From IMG/VR virus record IMGVR_UViG_3300043353_000072, positions 1 to 56,618 of that record: a stretch of DNA of 56,618 bases; one strand, given 5' to 3'. The notes below the pieces were generated by a model. The model saw only the letters and a list, made by a program, of their open reading frames with translations. It had not been told where the DNA came from and made no database searches. Position 1 is the first letter of the stretch. Every line of letters begins with the position of its first letter. The DNA is from a virus. Positions 7,066-14,748 of this stretch are shown here, one piece after another. A program made the translations under genes and the position numbers.

Positions 7066-8221
7066 GGCGCGCCTGGGAGAAGGTGTCCGACACCACGGCG
7101 CGAGCGATCAGCACCTCCCGGCCCATGGGCGAGCCCTCGCACAAGGTCAGCGGGTTGAGCGTCTGCTTGCCGTCCAGCCAGTTGCGATCTTTCAGCCACC
7201 AGTGCGCCGCCTTGGGACGTTTCGGGTCATGCTTCCAGCGGAACAGCCCCAACATTAGGTCCGCGTGGGTGGCGATCCCGCTGGCGATGACGCGGGCGTA
7301 CTCCATTTCGGCCTGGTGCCTGTCCTGGTGGACCGGGTAGGCGAGCCAGAAGCCTTCGAAACTTACCGGATATTTATATTCTTTCCGGTGTGGTGTGGCC
7401 GGCGGTGGGTCCGCGCCCGCACCCGCGGCATTCACACTCCCCACTAGAAGGGATTCTTCACTTCCAGAATCAGACTCACACACACTATCAAGAGTCCGCA
7501 CTGGGTTATTCAATGATTTCAATGGGTCGCGGGCAGTAATTATTTGGGAATTGCCCTCTATCTCCGGACAATTCGAATTAATTGCCGAGGAACTCGAATT
7601 CGGCGCCGGGGAATTACCCGAATCTGTCAATGATTCCAGTGGTGCGGCAATTCCCGTGCAATTATCGGCGGCGGGTAATTCCGGGGAATTAGCCCCTAAT
7701 TCAGATGAACTCCCAGTAATTACGGCGCCGTCGCGACCGCCCGCCATGGGCAGCAGCATGGACGTCTGGCCGAGCGGGCCGCGCCGGCTGCCAGGCTTCG
7801 GTCCGGGCTTGCGCCGGCCCTCCATCCTGCGGCCGTCCGGTGACTGCAGGACCACGGGCATGCCCAGGTCGTCGGACTCGGTGTAGGCGATCATGTCCCC
7901 CGGCATGGGGTGTTGACGCATCGCCCGGCGCGGCCGGTTCCATCGTCGGAAATGGCGGACCGCCCCATACTCCCGGCCGTCCCAGGCGGTGTATCGGCGC
8001 ACGAGGTCCAGCGTCTCCATCTCGTCCAGCATGGGCGTGACGTCGATGCCGTCCCCGGGCATGCACCGCAGGCCGATGGATCTGGGCTTCCACTCGAAAG
8101 CCCCGGCGTCGTCGGTGCAATGGACCTGGATCAGCACCAGCAGCAGGCGCGCGGTGACGGACAGGTAGGAAATCATGTCATCGGTGGTGAACCCCGGATG
8201 CACCATGCGCATGCGGCTCAT
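7055..8221 (-). CDS. Lambda-O-like replication initiator
   Basis: A 388-residue protein with three parts: an N-terminal winged-helix-type region (about 1-110, including FTTDDMISYLSVTARLLLVLIQV and TAWDGREYGAVRHFRRWNRP), a Ser/Asn-rich linker (about 150-260) and a C-terminal domain (EGFWLAYPVHQDRHQAEMEY, then HWWLKDRNW) typical of O-like and DnaD-like phage proteins. The linker DNA is AT-rich with 13 AATT tetranucleotides, a layout like lambda, whose origin lies inside O. ATG 8221 forms ATGA with the small ORF before it; an ATG seven codons upstream is less likely. Confidence 0.65.
   Translation of the reverse strand: MSRMRMVHPGFTTDDMISYLSVTARLLLVLIQVHCTDDAGAFEWKPRSIGLRCMPGDGIDVTPMLDEMETLDLVRRYTAWDGREYGAVRHFRRWNRPRRAMRQHPMPGDMIAYTESDDLGMPVVLQSPDGRRMEGRRKPGPKPGSRRGPLGQTSMLLPMAGGRDGAVITGSSSELGANSPELPAADNCTGIAAPLESLTDSGNSPAPNSSSSAINSNCPEIEGNSQIITARDPLKSLNNPVRTLDSVCESDSGSEESLLVGSVNAAGAGADPPPATPHRKEYKYPVSFEGFWLAYPVHQDRHQAEMEYARVIASGIATHADLMLGLFRWKHDPKRPKAAHWWLKDRNWLDGKQTLNPLTLCEGSPMGREVLIARAVVSDTFSQARRVG
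7538..7721. other. Candidate replication origin inside initiator gene
   Basis: In 184 bp there are 13 AATT tetranucleotides, many within GGGGAATTA or GCAATT contexts (for example at 7549, 7612, 7649, 7677, 7687), in a genome that is otherwise strongly GC-rich. The patch encodes the low-complexity linker of the O-like initiator. In lambda-like phages such an intragenic repeat-rich, easily melted patch is the origin bound by the protein it encodes. The repeats are not perfect iterons, so this is an inference. Confidence 0.5.
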
Positions 8222-8379
8222 GACGATGCTCCCCCGTGCCATGAAACTATGATGGATTGATGTCTTGCAATCATCCGGCGGCGTGCCGAATATGGAACGG
8301 GCAGCCCGGGCAGCGGGTTGTCTGAGTCGCCCCGGACGTTCCTGACGTCCCCGGTGCGGGTGAAAACCGGATGTCGCAT
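8218..8379 (-). CDS. Small ORF coupled to initiator (53 aa)
   Basis: ATG 8379 has AAAGGA eight bases upstream, and its TGA overlaps the start of the O-like gene (ATGA at 8218-8221), so it probably sets translation of the initiator. The peptide starts MRHPVFTRTGDVRNVRG and is basic. Its 3' part (8249-8259) contains the complement of CAATCCATCAT, a word repeated at three promoter islands elsewhere. Confidence 0.45.
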   Translation of the reverse strand: MRHPVFTRTGDVRNVRGDSDNPLPGLPVPYSARRRMIARHQSIIVSWHGGASS

Positions 8380-8506
8380 TGTCATGGTCCTTTTGTGATG
8401 GTCCGGGTCCCGCGTGGGAATCAGCCCCGCACGCGGGATTTCACCGGCCCCGGTTAAGGGTCGTCTTGAGGGAAAGTCGGAGTATTGCTTGGCTGCATCG
8501 TGCCCA
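8380..8506. promoter_or_regulatory. Gap with long hairpin before initiator operon
   Basis: This 127-bp gap between the RuvC-like gene and the small ORF contains a perfect 9-bp inverted repeat (8408-8416 TCCCGCGTG with 8430-8438 CACGCGGGA, 13-base loop). No T-run follows on either strand, so it is a leader structure or operator rather than an intrinsic terminator. No clear sigma-70 boxes were found. Confidence 0.4.
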
Positions 8507-9043
8507 TCAGGCGGCCCGCCGAGCGTGCCGTTGCTCCGCCATCAGGCCGAGATAGAGGACGATTGCGTCCGCGATGTTGTCGTCCGCCACGGGCAGCCCG
8601 AGGCTCCGGACGTGCTCCACCACGATGTCTTTGATGCCCACCACGGGACCGCGGCCGAACAGGTCAACGGCGGTCCCGGTTGGCGCGCGGATGGAGCGGG
8701 TGCGGCCGATGATCCGCCGGCGCACCTCGTCCGCCGTGCGCTCGATGACGGGGACGCCGGCCTCGGCGCATTCGCCCTCCACGTACGCGGCGAGCCCGTA
8801 TTGCTGGCGGGCGGCGGCGGCGGACGTCTGGGCGGGGAGCGCCAACGGGGACTCCATGCACACACGGGCCGGCCGCCACTCGTCCAGGTGGTCCCATAAT
8901 GCGGTCCGGAACGCATACAGCCGCAGGCCTCGATTGCCGCGGAGGGTCCAGAGCCCGAACCGCTCCGGGACCGGGCCCGAGCCGTAGGCCCAGCCGACGT
9001 TGCCGGACAGGTCCAGACACAGCGTTCCCCCAGGCCCGGACAT
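8507..9043 (-). CDS. RuvC-like Holliday-junction resolvase
   Basis: A 178-residue RNase-H-fold nuclease. The first strand carries Asp11 (LCLDLSGNVGWAYG), the second acidic residue is Glu64 in VCMESPLAL, and the C-terminal DDNIADAIVLYLG supplies the last acidic pair, matching the RuvC D-E-D-D layout. Length suits RuvC (about 170-180). Phage RuvC-like enzymes resolve recombination or replication branches before packaging. Its ATG overlaps the stop of the RMF-domain gene. Confidence 0.8.
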   Translation of the reverse strand: MSGPGGTLCLDLSGNVGWAYGSGPVPERFGLWTLRGNRGLRLYAFRTALWDHLDEWRPARVCMESPLALPAQTSAAAARQQYGLAAYVEGECAEAGVPVIERTADEVRRRIIGRTRSIRAPTGTAVDLFGRGPVVGIKDIVVEHVRSLGLPVADDNIADAIVLYLGLMAEQRHARRAA

Positions 9044-9714
9044 CAGGCGGCGGGGTGGGCTTCGGCTCCGTTCACGCCGCCGCGTCGTCCACGTCCACGC
9101 CCGCCGCGCGAGCGCCCGACCGGGCTGGTTTCATCCGGTCCCATTTCCCCGGCGATGGCGGCCTGCCCGGCGTGCCATCGCTTGCACCAGATTTGATTGA
9201 GCGGGGAGCCCGCGACATGCGGGCAGTTGTCGATGGGCACGCCGCCCTTGCCGGCCGCGTAGCCGGCCTCGCCCGCTTCCCATTCCCGTTGCTCGATGGC
9301 GGCGGAATCTTTAACATCCGTATCGACGCCGGCATCCCCGAACATGTCGGTCTGCGTCGCGTAGGCGGCGCCCGTGATTGTCCCGTAACGAAACACGTCC
9401 CGGTAGTGCCGCGTGACTTCGTCTTGGTCGAGCGCGTGATTGGAAATGACCTCGGACATTGCCTTGACGTTGACGCCCTCGGATTTGGCGCGTTTGACCA
9501 CGGCGCGGTGGCGGCCTTGCGCCTCCGCTATCTCGCGCCGGGCGCCGGCCAGTTCCCGTCGAAACGACAGGATAACCTCCGGTGGCACGTTCGACGGGTT
9601 TTCGCCTTTGCTCCCGCTGTCGCGGGTGGACCTGGATGTTGATGCACGCGCCACGTTCGATGCTCCCCTGGTTGCTCGCGTGGCGCCCGCTCGATCAGGA
9701 ATCCCGGAAATCAA
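9043..9714 (-). CDS. Protein with C-terminal ribosome-modulation-factor domain
   Basis: A 223-residue protein. Residues about 45-85 are a charged helical segment (RRELAGARREIAEAQGRHRAVVKRAK). Residues about 145-190 match the RMF pattern: EAGYAAGKGG, then CPHVAGSPLNQIWCKRWHAGQ, compare the GYxAGxxG-CPY-W-GW layout of RMF. The tail is Arg/Gly-rich and basic. Family knowledge: RMF binds 16S rRNA and helps form inactive 100S ribosomes. It is the first gene of the leftward early operon, facing the repressor gene, so it would be made early or on induction. Confidence 0.55.
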   Translation of the reverse strand: MISGIPDRAGATRATRGASNVARASTSRSTRDSGSKGENPSNVPPEVILSFRRELAGARREIAEAQGRHRAVVKRAKSEGVNVKAMSEVISNHALDQDEVTRHYRDVFRYGTITGAAYATQTDMFGDAGVDTDVKDSAAIEQREWEAGEAGYAAGKGGVPIDNCPHVAGSPLNQIWCKRWHAGQAAIAGEMGPDETSPVGRSRGGRGRGRRGGVNGAEAHPAA

Positions 9715-9744
9715 CGTGCGTCGGCTATGAGAAGGGGACCGCGA

Positions 9745-10656
9745 ATGGACGTCACATCGGAACAGGGGGCTGATCCAGCCGTCAAAGTATCGCGCCCGTC
9801 AAGGCCGGCGCACGGGGGGACCTGTCCGGCTGTCAGCCGGAAGCCTGTCACGGGAGGGTCATTGATAAGAGAAACCGCAGTCCGAGACACAGAAAATGAT
9901 ATTGATCTGACGTTCACGACCGACAGCGGGGAGCGGATGGCGGTGCAGGCCAAGCGGTTCCGAACGAAACTAACCGTCCGGCGCACCACGCCGCGCGCCG
10001 ACGCGGATAACCTGGCGCGGACATTCGCCACGCCGGGGGAACGGTTGCGCGCGGTGCGCCTGTTGCGCGGTCTGTTCACCGCGGCCGATGCCGCCCACGC
10101 GCTAAAGGTCCCGGCCGTCACATACCGCGCTCATGAGCGAGGCATCCGAACGCTGGAACCAGAAGTCGCCAGACGGTACGCCAAATTTCTCGATGTGAAC
10201 CCGGATGTAATCCTTTATGGCGATGACGCGGTGGTGTTCCCCGACGCGGTGGGCCGGCGCGTTTTTTACAGCTTCGACGTGGCAGGCGTGGTCAACCGTT
10301 TCGGCCGCGTGGAAGCACTGACCGAAGGCGTGGTCGTGCCGGATGTGAAAGCGGAACGGTTCATGCCGGATGATCGGTTGAGCATGGTGCTGGTGGACGC
10401 GGACGAACTCGCGCCGGCGTATCGACGCGGTGACATGGTGTTCCACGATCCGCTGTTGCGCATTGCCGATCTGCCGGACCTTGACAGATGCGACGCGGTG
10501 GTCCGGGTGAACACGTCGCGCGTGTTCCTGGCGTTCATAACGCGGGCGAAACGCGACTGGATCGTGGAAGTGCCCGGCCAGTCCGAGCCGCGTACCCTGC
10601 CAATATTCGCGGCCGGCCGCGTGCGTTGGGTGCGCCGGGGGATAAGTCCCGGGTGA
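9745..10656 (+). CDS. Phage repressor with HTH and S24-like domain
   Basis: An XRE-type HTH (GERLRAVRLLRGLFTAADAAHAL, then VPAVTYRAHERG) lies near codons 96-140 of this reading. The C-terminal half has the S24/LexA-like strand order (LVDADELAPAYRRGDMVFHDP). The Ser-Met of the autocleavage site is absent, and no Lys stands where the catalytic Lys is expected, so RecA-triggered self-cleavage is doubtful. It faces the leftward early operon, as CI does. The start is uncertain: ATG 9745 has AAGGGG, TTG 9862 has GGGAGG, and ATG 9937 would leave a normal divergent control region. AT-rich bases at 9860-9915 may be the operator. Confidence 0.65.
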   Translation: MDVTSEQGADPAVKVSRPSRPAHGGTCPAVSRKPVTGGSLIRETAVRDTENDIDLTFTTDSGERMAVQAKRFRTKLTVRRTTPRADADNLARTFATPGERLRAVRLLRGLFTAADAAHALKVPAVTYRAHERGIRTLEPEVARRYAKFLDVNPDVILYGDDAVVFPDAVGRRVFYSFDVAGVVNRFGRVEALTEGVVVPDVKAERFMPDDRLSMVLVDADELAPAYRRGDMVFHDPLLRIADLPDLDRCDAVVRVNTSRVFLAFITRAKRDWIVEVPGQSEPRTLPIFAAGRVRWVRRGISPG

Positions 10657-10675
10657 CGGGTACGACACCGGAAAC

Positions 10676-10703
10676 TTGACGGCCGCGATACTGGCTGCAT
10701 GAT
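10676..10703 (+). promoter_or_regulatory. Putative sigma-70 promoter for rightward genes
   Basis: TTGACG at 10676-10681 and CATGAT at 10698-10703 are separated by 16 bases, between the repressor stop (10656) and a small ORF with a strong ribosome site. It would drive the genes from 10743 to 14748. Assigned by eye only. Confidence 0.4.
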
Positions 10704-10742
10704 GACCGTTCACCCGGGGGATAACCCAGTGGGGGAGTCATC

Positions 10743-10799
10743 ATGGCGAGGCATCATGTCCGGCCGCATGCTTTCCTGATTCACACCGCGCCAGCATGA
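10743..10799 (+). CDS. Histidine-rich leader ORF (18 aa)
   Basis: ATG 10743 follows GGGGGAG at ideal spacing. The peptide MARHHVRPHAFLIHTAPA ends with TGA overlapping the next ATG (ATGA at 10796-10799), so it may serve as a translational lead-in for the following gene. Four of 18 residues are His. A leader-peptide role is a guess. Confidence 0.4.
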   Translation: MARHHVRPHAFLIHTAPA

Positions 10800-11140
10800 C
10801 GTGGGACCCAGACACGCCAGCCCGGCGCGTGGACCGGCCCGAGCCCGGACTGTATCGGATGCGCCTCGTGCGCCGCGGCCCCTGGACCGCCTGCCGCATC
10901 GACCATGAGGCTGGACTCTGGCGGGCCTTCTTCAATGACATCCCGCAGGGACCGCCGGCGGCGGAGCCCGAGCACGCCTGCAATGTGTTCCATATCTGGA
11001 CGTGGGGGGAGCGGATCGACGCGGGCGAATACGCGCACCTGATCCGGCTGCACCTCTGGGCCATCCACCATGCGCCGGCGCACCCGGCCGCGCGGCCCTC
11101 GGTGGCCTACGACCCGCGCACCGCCGCGCCGGTGTTTTGA
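10796..11140 (+). CDS. Unknown protein (114 aa)
   Basis: First full gene of the rightward early cluster, coupled to the leader ORF and ending in TGATG with the next gene. Strand-rich start (GLYRMRLVRRGPWTACRID), then aromatic and His residues (NVFHIWTWGERIDAGEY, LHLWAIHH). No family recognised. Confidence 0.7.
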   Translation: MTWDPDTPARRVDRPEPGLYRMRLVRRGPWTACRIDHEAGLWRAFFNDIPQGPPAAEPEHACNVFHIWTWGERIDAGEYAHLIRLHLWAIHHAPAHPAARPSVAYDPRTAAPVF

Positions 11141-11442
11141 TGCGCGTGGTGCTCGAATCGTCGGACGAAACCGTGACGGCCCAGGGCCACGCGGTCCGCG
11201 TCTGGCGTGGCTACAGCCAGGGAGGGGTCCAGGTGCGCGCGTTCATTCTCGGCGTGGTGCTGGAAGCGGACCGGGACCCGAAACTCAGGGCCAGTGACCT
11301 CGCGGAACTGTCCCGGCTGAACGGTTTTCCGATGGAGGAAACGGACCATGAGCGACACGATGGAGAAGGAGTCCCCGGCGGGCCTGGGCCACAACCTGCC
11401 GCCCCAGCCCCTCGACGCCGCCGAGGTGCCGGACTGGCTTGA
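11140..11442 (+). CDS. Unknown protein (100 aa)
   Basis: ATG 11140 shares a base with the previous stop (TGATG). Residues 1-70 look folded (VVLESSDETVTAQGHAVRVWRG, then FILGVVLEADRD). The last 30 residues are read over the start of the next gene (95-base overlap) and are low complexity, so the functional part is probably the N-terminal two thirds. Confidence 0.5.
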   Translation: MRVVLESSDETVTAQGHAVRVWRGYSQGGVQVRAFILGVVLEADRDPKLRASDLAELSRLNGFPMEETDHERHDGEGVPGGPGPQPAAPAPRRRRGAGLA

Positions 11443-12106
11443 GATCCAGTTCACCGACCTGCGGACCCGCCGGGATGCCCTGGTGGCGGCCGTCGCCCGG
11501 TTCCGGACGAACCACGTCACGATTGACGACGACGAAACGCAGGGCCAGGCGGCGGAATTCATGCGCCAGTTGCGCGGGTTCCTGACCACCTGCGAGGGCC
11601 ACCGCGCCACCGTGGGCGCGCCATACCTGGATTGCACCGCCGCGCTCAATCGGTACTTCGCCGGGCTGACCACGCAGGTGGACGCCGGCCGGGTGCTGGT
11701 GAACAAAACGATGAAAGTCTACGCCGACGCCAAGAAGGCGCGGGTGAAAGCGCAACGGGACGCCCTGGCCCAGCAGCGCCGGGCGGCGGCCGACGCGGCG
11801 GAGCGGCGGGCCATGACGACCCAGGCGGAGCCCGACTGGAACCGCGCGGTGGAGACGGCGAAGGTCGCGGAGAAGGCGGACAAGGCCGCCGGCGCCGGCG
11901 TGGCTGATCTTTCCCGGGTGCGCGGCGAGCAGGGCGCCGTCGCCAGCCTCGCGGAGCACTGGACGTATGAGGAAGAAGACCTGTCGCTGGTGCCCAGGGA
12001 GTTCATGGTCATCGACCCGGCCCTGGTGCGCGCCGCCATCGCCGCCGGCGTGCGCGAAATCGCAGGCCTGCGCATCTTCAACGAGACGCGGATGGTGGCA
12101 CGATGA
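11348..12106 (+). CDS. Coiled-coil phage protein of recombination-type cluster
   Basis: A 252-residue protein with a long Ala/Arg/Glu helix (about residues 110-190) and a C-terminal block WTYEEEDLSLVPREFMVIDPALVRAAI followed by IAGLRIFNETR. This C-terminal block occurs in phage proteins that usually sit next to single-strand annealing or recombinase genes. Its precise role is unknown. Start MSDTMEKE has GGAGG upstream. ATGA overlap with the next gene supports a joint function. Confidence 0.65.
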   Translation: MSDTMEKESPAGLGHNLPPQPLDAAEVPDWLEIQFTDLRTRRDALVAAVARFRTNHVTIDDDETQGQAAEFMRQLRGFLTTCEGHRATVGAPYLDCTAALNRYFAGLTTQVDAGRVLVNKTMKVYADAKKARVKAQRDALAQQRRAAADAAERRAMTTQAEPDWNRAVETAKVAEKADKAAGAGVADLSRVRGEQGAVASLAEHWTYEEEDLSLVPREFMVIDPALVRAAIAAGVREIAGLRIFNETRMVAR

Positions 12107-14004
12107 ACGTCCCCGTCCCCATGCCCACGCGGGCGGGCTCCCGCATGCTGGAAGCGGTGCCCATGGCATCCTTCGATCCGGACGTCTGGCACGTCATGGA
12201 AAAGCGCGACAACGCGCTGATCGAGGATGAGCTGCTGCACGGGTCCGTCACCCGGAAATTCGTCTACAGCTTTGACATAGGCGGCACGGTGGTGTCCGGC
12301 ATTTCCGTCATCGGCGCCCGCCACCTGGCGCACCACTACGGCGGGTTGAAGCATCGAATCGTCGCCTCCGTGCGGAAAATCGGCAAGCTGTTCACGTTCA
12401 CCAGCTATCCCAGCCCGGGCATGCCGATGTCGGTCCAGGTCAGTGCCCTGCCGGAACTTGAGGAAGAACCGGACAGCTACAGCGCCATCATCGAGATCGG
12501 GGACATCAAGACCGGGAACGCGGTGCAGATGGAGAGCCAGGAGGCCCGTTGGGAACGGCGTCGCGACGGGTCGCTGTTCGAGCGCCCGCAATACGCCAAG
12601 ATCGCCCAGGCCAAGGCCTACCGGAACGCGGTGCTCGCGCTGATCCCGCAGGACGTGCAACTCGTGTGGAAAGCCCGCGCCCTGGAAGCCGGCGAGCGGG
12701 ACGTCATCACCCAGGACGTCATTGGGGAGAAGCGCGCCGGCGTGCTCCAGTACGCCACCCGGGCCGGCATCGCCGTCGACCGGCAGGCCATCGCGGCAAT
12801 CGGCTGGGATCAGATTTCCGGCCTGTCCGACGCCGCCCGGGACAGCCGGGAGGCCTTCACGGCCGCGCTGTACGCGCTGAACCTCGCGCCCGGGCAGGTG
12901 GCCGAGCGGGTGGAGGCGCCGGCCGCGCGCCGGTCCGCGCCACCGCCGGCGGGACAGCCCCAGGGACAGCAGCAGCAGCGCCCCAGGCAGCCCGAGCCGG
13001 CCCAGGGGGGACAGGCGGGTGGACAGCCCGCCGGCCAGCAGCCGGCCGGCCAGCAGCAGCCCGGGACACAACAGCCCGGGACACAACAGCAGACCACGCA
13101 ACAGCCGAGGCAACAGCAGGCGCCGGCCGCCACCAGAGTCCAAACGGGATTCGCCATGCCCCTGGTGGACGAGGTGGGCGAGTTCGACCCGCGCGGGGAT
13201 TTCACCGACCCGGGCTTGTGGGCGGAGGCGTTCCTGGCCATCGCGGATCGGTGCTTTCCGCCGGACCTGGCGACGCTGCGGGAGAACAATGAGAAGGCCC
13301 TGGTGCTGGCGGCCGGCTATCCGAATGTCGGGGACCTGCTACGCGGCCACCTGCCGGCCAATCCTCGCATGTCGCCCGTGCCGCTGGACCGGAACAAAGA
13401 CGGGGTGCCGCAACTGACGCGCTATGTGAACATGGTCCGGGTGGACCTCGCCCAGATGACGGCGGAGCGCATGGCGGAGTTCGCCGCGGTCAACCGGCCG
13501 GTGTGGGCAGGCCTGCCCTCCGACACCCGGACCGAATGCGAGCGCGCGGTGGCGCAGCGGTGCTCCGTCCTGGGCATCGTGGTTCCCTCGACCGACCCGG
13601 CGGTCGCCGCGGCCATGGCCCAGCCGGAGGCCGGCCAGGGCGTGTTCGTTTCTCCGACCTCGGATGAGGTGGCGAAAGTGGACACGCCGGCCCAGGTGGC
13701 GGAGCCCGCCGCCCAGGTCCCCGAGGCCGCCCAGCAGGCGGAGCCCGCCCAGGTGGGCGGCCCGACGCCGCCGCCAGCCCAGCCCGAGCCGCCGGCGGGA
13801 CAGCAGGCGCCGGACCGCGACGCTGAAATGGTTGAACTGATGATAATCGACATCGAGGCGCAGCCCTCGAAGGATGACCTGGAACAGCACATCGCGCAGA
13901 GCGGATGGCAGGGCACGGCGATCCGGCTGGCGAAGGAACGGCCGGACCTGCACGAGCGGTTGCTGCGCACGCTGGCGGCCATGCGCATGGGCTTCTCGCA
14001 ATGA
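12103..14004 (+). CDS. Large protein, possible recombination function, with Pro/Gln linker
   Basis: A 633-residue protein. The N-terminal domain (about 1-245) is well folded in appearance, with FVYSFDIGGTVVSGISVIGARH, SAIIEIGDIKTGNAVQMES and AKIAQAKAYRNAVLALIP; the last helix recalls Rad52/Erf-type annealing proteins. Residues about 265-345 are a Pro/Gln/Gly linker with short repeats (GTQQPGTQQ). A second domain (about 346-500) and a second Pro/Ala linker (about 530-570) precede a C-terminal helical piece. Function is not proven. Position beside the coiled-coil gene is what one sees for phage recombinase modules. Confidence 0.6.
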   Translation: MNVPVPMPTRAGSRMLEAVPMASFDPDVWHVMEKRDNALIEDELLHGSVTRKFVYSFDIGGTVVSGISVIGARHLAHHYGGLKHRIVASVRKIGKLFTFTSYPSPGMPMSVQVSALPELEEEPDSYSAIIEIGDIKTGNAVQMESQEARWERRRDGSLFERPQYAKIAQAKAYRNAVLALIPQDVQLVWKARALEAGERDVITQDVIGEKRAGVLQYATRAGIAVDRQAIAAIGWDQISGLSDAARDSREAFTAALYALNLAPGQVAERVEAPAARRSAPPPAGQPQGQQQQRPRQPEPAQGGQAGGQPAGQQPAGQQQPGTQQPGTQQQTTQQPRQQQAPAATRVQTGFAMPLVDEVGEFDPRGDFTDPGLWAEAFLAIADRCFPPDLATLRENNEKALVLAAGYPNVGDLLRGHLPANPRMSPVPLDRNKDGVPQLTRYVNMVRVDLAQMTAERMAEFAAVNRPVWAGLPSDTRTECERAVAQRCSVLGIVVPSTDPAVAAAMAQPEAGQGVFVSPTSDEVAKVDTPAQVAEPAAQVPEAAQQAEPAQVGGPTPPPAQPEPPAGQQAPDRDAEMVELMIIDIEAQPSKDDLEQHIAQSGWQGTAIRLAKERPDLHERLLRTLAAMRMGFSQ

Positions 14005-14258
14005 GTGACTTCAACGCCCTGGCGCGTGGCGCGGACGTGCCGATACGGGACCAGATCGCTGAACTGGTGGAGGAACAGGAATGGCGCCGCGGTCGCTACC
14101 GGGACCTCGTCCGGTCCGGCCGCATGCGCCAGGAGAACGCCACCATGCGACTGGCCCGCATCGGCGCCGCCATCGAGACATTGCGCCAGGTCCAGCGGAC
14201 CATCGAGACATTGCGCCAGGTGCAGCGGATCGCCGGCGATGCGCCGCGTGCTCGATAA
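14001..14258 (+). CDS. Small helical protein with internal duplication (85 aa)
   Basis: ATG 14001 overlaps the previous stop (ATGA). It is almost wholly helical and charged. Near the C-terminus a 10-residue unit (IETLRQVQRT / IETLRQVQRI) is duplicated by a 30-bp tandem DNA repeat, lengthening a coiled coil by ten residues. Function unknown. Confidence 0.65.
   Translation: MSDFNALARGADVPIRDQIAELVEEQEWRRGRYRDLVRSGRMRQENATMRLARIGAAIETLRQVQRTIETLRQVQRIAGDAPRAR
14171..14230. repeat. Two tandem copies of a 30-bp unit
   Basis: 14171-14200 and 14201-14230 are identical at 28 of 30 positions. The unit is a multiple of three, so the frame is kept. It looks like a recent slippage duplication within a coding region. 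Confidence 0.9.
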
Positions 14259-14748
14259 TCCCGCGATACCGATGGACCTGCCGGAAGCGGCGCGCGATGC
14301 TGCGACGTTGATGGTCCTGCCACCGCAATCGCGCATTCAGCGGCGCGGACACTATGGACGTCCGGGCGACGGCCCCAAAGGCGAGACGTGTGGAACCTGT
14401 GTGCATTACGTTTCGATTCAGGGCGGAGTTAAGAAGCATCCTAAGTGCTGGTTGAGGCGTAAGACGTGGACGGGCGGACCGGGAAGCGACATCAGAAAAC
14501 GGGACCCGTCGTGTGCATCATGGGAGGGAAGCATGGAAGCGATCGTCAAGGTGCAACTGGCCCAGGTGCCCCCGGAGGCGCCGGCCCTCATTTACGACCA
14601 GGAACGCCAGCACATGGAGTATCGTCGCCTCGCCAAGCGGGACGTCGCCGTGATGCGCGGCGCCCAGAAGGTGTTTCGGCAGGCGGAATGGAACGGCCGC
14701 GCGCAGAAGTGGACCCTGGGCGCGGTGGTCGATCAACAGACGTGGTGA
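14239..14748 (+). CDS. Cys4 zinc-binding protein with C-terminal extension (169 aa)
   Basis: Residues about 50-98 hold CGTCVHYVS, KCWLRR and PSCASWEG, a Cys4 site seen in short phage proteins that normally end just after the PSCxxWE motif. Here the frame runs on without a stop into MEAIVKVQLAQVPPEAPALI, whose ATG (14533) has its own GGGAGG ribosome site. It may be a fusion of two small genes, or the second half may also be made separately. Confidence 0.6.
   Translation: MRRVLDNPAIPMDLPEAARDAATLMVLPPQSRIQRRGHYGRPGDGPKGETCGTCVHYVSIQGGVKKHPKCWLRRKTWTGGPGSDIRKRDPSCASWEGSMEAIVKVQLAQVPPEAPALIYDQERQHMEYRRLAKRDVAVMRGAQKVFRQAEWNGRAQKWTLGAVVDQQTW

Noticed and set aside
8380-8506. Intrinsic terminator at the 9-bp hairpin
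   Set aside because: No T-run follows the hairpin on either strand.
11719-13143. 474-codon open frame on the minus strand
   Set aside because: Antisense to the rightward early genes. Leu/Arg/Gly/His-rich shadow sequence that looks like a repeat only because of the Pro/Gln linker opposite.
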